NCBI GenBank assembly: GCA_002309575.1
Contig: DBXP01000012.1
Span: 1 to 62,855, forward strand
Source: a bacterium UBP6_UBA1209
GTDB taxonomy: Bacteria > UBP6 > UBA1177
DNA length: 62,855 nt
Reading direction: 5' to 3'
In this document: in pieces, positions 62,701 through 62,855 of the stretch
How the letters are laid out: the number at the start of each line of letters is the position of its first letter
Position numbering within the stretch: position 1 is the stretch's first letter
Translations under genes and position numbers: made by a program
Notes under the pieces: model-generated
The model's database searches: none
What the model was told of the DNA's origin: nothing
What the model saw: the letters and a program-made list of their open reading frames with translations, nothing else

Positions 62701-62797
62701 CAACTCGCTGAAACTGCTCAGGCAGATGGAAAGCGAATCCGGAATGAGGCTCCGCGACTTCTATCTTGAGGTCAAGGAAGAGGATCTGGAGAAATAA
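59741..62797 (+). CDS. Membrane-anchored Ser/Thr kinase with WD40 repeats
   Basis: This 1018-residue protein has a PknB-type kinase domain at about residues 48-335. Seen are the Gly-rich loop WGRGGAGRVMIVADK, Lys76 in IAMKEL, the catalytic loop VINRDLKPSNVML (N177 instead of the usual His), DWG at 197-199 and GTPAYMSPEQAQG. A membrane segment follows at about 355-378, then a coiled coil and a beta-propeller of about seven WD40-like blades from about 450 to the end. The blades would lie in the periplasm and could sense a signal. The start overlaps the recC stop (ATGA). The target proteins are unknown. Confidence 0.88.
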   Translation: MSDIKSNSGNFRPALDTGSVIVPASSEPTEGVERSKSRVTPETPGRYTPKVEWGRGGAGRVMIVADKHTGREIAMKELLVDLQKKPHGDVLSDVIRNRFLREARITAQLEHPSIVPVYEIGCHEDGAFYYTMRFVKGKTMSKALKGCATLEQRLELMPHFIDVCNAVAYAHSKGVINRDLKPSNVMLGEFGETVVLDWGLAKLKSENEMIVSRSGDGDVGHTVVGHAIGTPAYMSPEQAQGKIGDIDEASDVYSLGAMLYQILTGATPFNGRSAEDIIQQVLFVVPQNPCEIDPQIPPELAAVAMKALSKSKDDRYRSATEFREDLKTYLTGGKVSAYRYSTFEDLRRFASAHKTIVFSSIVSLLVVLVAAVAIAVAFRQEVKALEEAQDARYSAQYRMAQAYNEKANKLDAEKSYITSRVYAAASMYYNPANPNSPEYDEDFRFQNPAADTMLSDAISKFFVMNFHRGAVIKSGKRFNCRIVRAAFSADESMLALGCENGELIFVNYRNLQEISRFKMESQVSDIRIDDSKQLCYVMDTANRSCVINYEKNMIESCGNFSLDEQNSEVDLKNSLNYKTENEIVEIAGPPDGSIILAGTKNGEILVFSGKSREVLRTLAFQNSRITSIDFSTDGTLFAASEQAGRTVVWDTKLMEPLFALEGHEDEVTSVFFASGDHDIVTTGRDGLLRVWTRKAKPSFERYTFGQQALKRISVAENRSVAGLSADNSVVVLNAAKKEIFRIQPQVPVLDIRLSRNGETLAALESGASVRIFDVKTGNQKNLFASDKESILSFDVARNGQVAVFSENDGSVKLVSDTNPVGATYLCQSESAGKVAFAPDGKSVVAVCDKRQIVHLSIPELSLLSSRDFENRTIETFAFSHDSKGVFAGFADGTLSYISLSDFSETVVKGQFDAAGEFSVSYDSRFVASTTGKDTIKIWNVDLRKLFYSVSVGTEAPCLSFMPDGNFVGICSGAALTLYPLDTSNFNFNSLKLLRQMESESGMRLRDFYLEVKEEDLEK

Positions 62798-62855
62798 AAT
62801 CCGCACCGCACAGCTATTTAATGCTGCACTGATCCGATTTGCTCTTGTCTTTTTT

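Noticed and set aside
56637..62797. Anti-phage defence island made of recC and kinase
   Set aside because: No recB, methylase, toxin or other defence genes are present, and each protein has a housekeeping-type explanation.

Overview
The window comes from a Gram-negative bacterium with an outer membrane. It encodes an RND efflux pump with a TolC-type channel, the PilM-N-O-P-Q secretin complex, a TonB-type protein and many lipobox-bearing lipoproteins. Myxococcus-type disulfide repeats (CGNGI/CGDGI...E.CD), a C-terminal Lcl_C/DUF1566 domain, DUF4416 and Asp/Glu-rich linkers after lipoprotein cysteines point to an uncultured Myxococcota/'Deltaproteobacteria'-like lineage. This placement is an inference from gene content. 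No rRNA, tRNA, CRISPR array, integrase or transposase was recognised. Genes are tightly packed with many 4-bp ATGA overlaps. The only gene-poor stretch longer than about 300 bases is the decayed gene at 1231-1698.

Layout. 1-1700: an AT-rich edge with the 3' part of a leucine-rich-repeat gene and a broken LVIVD/disulfide-repeat gene carrying a short dispersed-type repeat. 1708-8211 (minus): a pump operon, tetR - adaptor - RND permease - PII-like protein - TolC-like channel. 8361-9717 (minus): an Lgt-like enzyme and a small membrane protein. 9927-16681 (plus): tpiA, a YhaM-like exoribonuclease, gap, pgk, a small membrane protein, bifunctional ftcD and queE. 16772-18058: murA with Asp in place of the fosfomycin-target Cys. 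18211-27345: an XRE regulator, pilMNOPQ, aroC-aroK-aroB and a lipoprotein, chained by overlaps. 27491-38624: lipoproteins, a TonB-type protein, queC, an acetyltransferase, an FKBP isomerase (minus), gltX, mrp, a zinc-type binding protein and an AMIN protein with an 18-bp tandem repeat.

38664-41746 (minus): mraY and a murG carrying an unusual roughly 260-residue HEAT-like C-terminal extension. 41863-43971: a UvrD/Rep helicase. 44097-52343: a giant lipoprotein (about 2750 residues) with five MGDPIM units, about 18 Cys-rich repeats and an Lcl_C end. 52362-56629: leuD, malQ, a NosR/NapH-like FMN/Fe-S membrane protein, DUF4416 and a nucleoside-phosphorylase-like protein. 56637-62797: recC translationally coupled to a Ser/Thr kinase with WD40 repeats.

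The genes combine central carbon flux (lower glycolysis, malQ), cell-wall precursor synthesis (murA, mraY, murG), queuosine precursor synthesis (queE, queC), the shikimate pathway joined to the pilus assembly operon, and an elaborate lipoprotein-rich surface. I found no mobile element or known defence island. The most unusual items are the MurG-HEAT fusion, MurA D117, the two repeat systems in the giant lipoprotein, the hexad helix protein and the recC-kinase pair.
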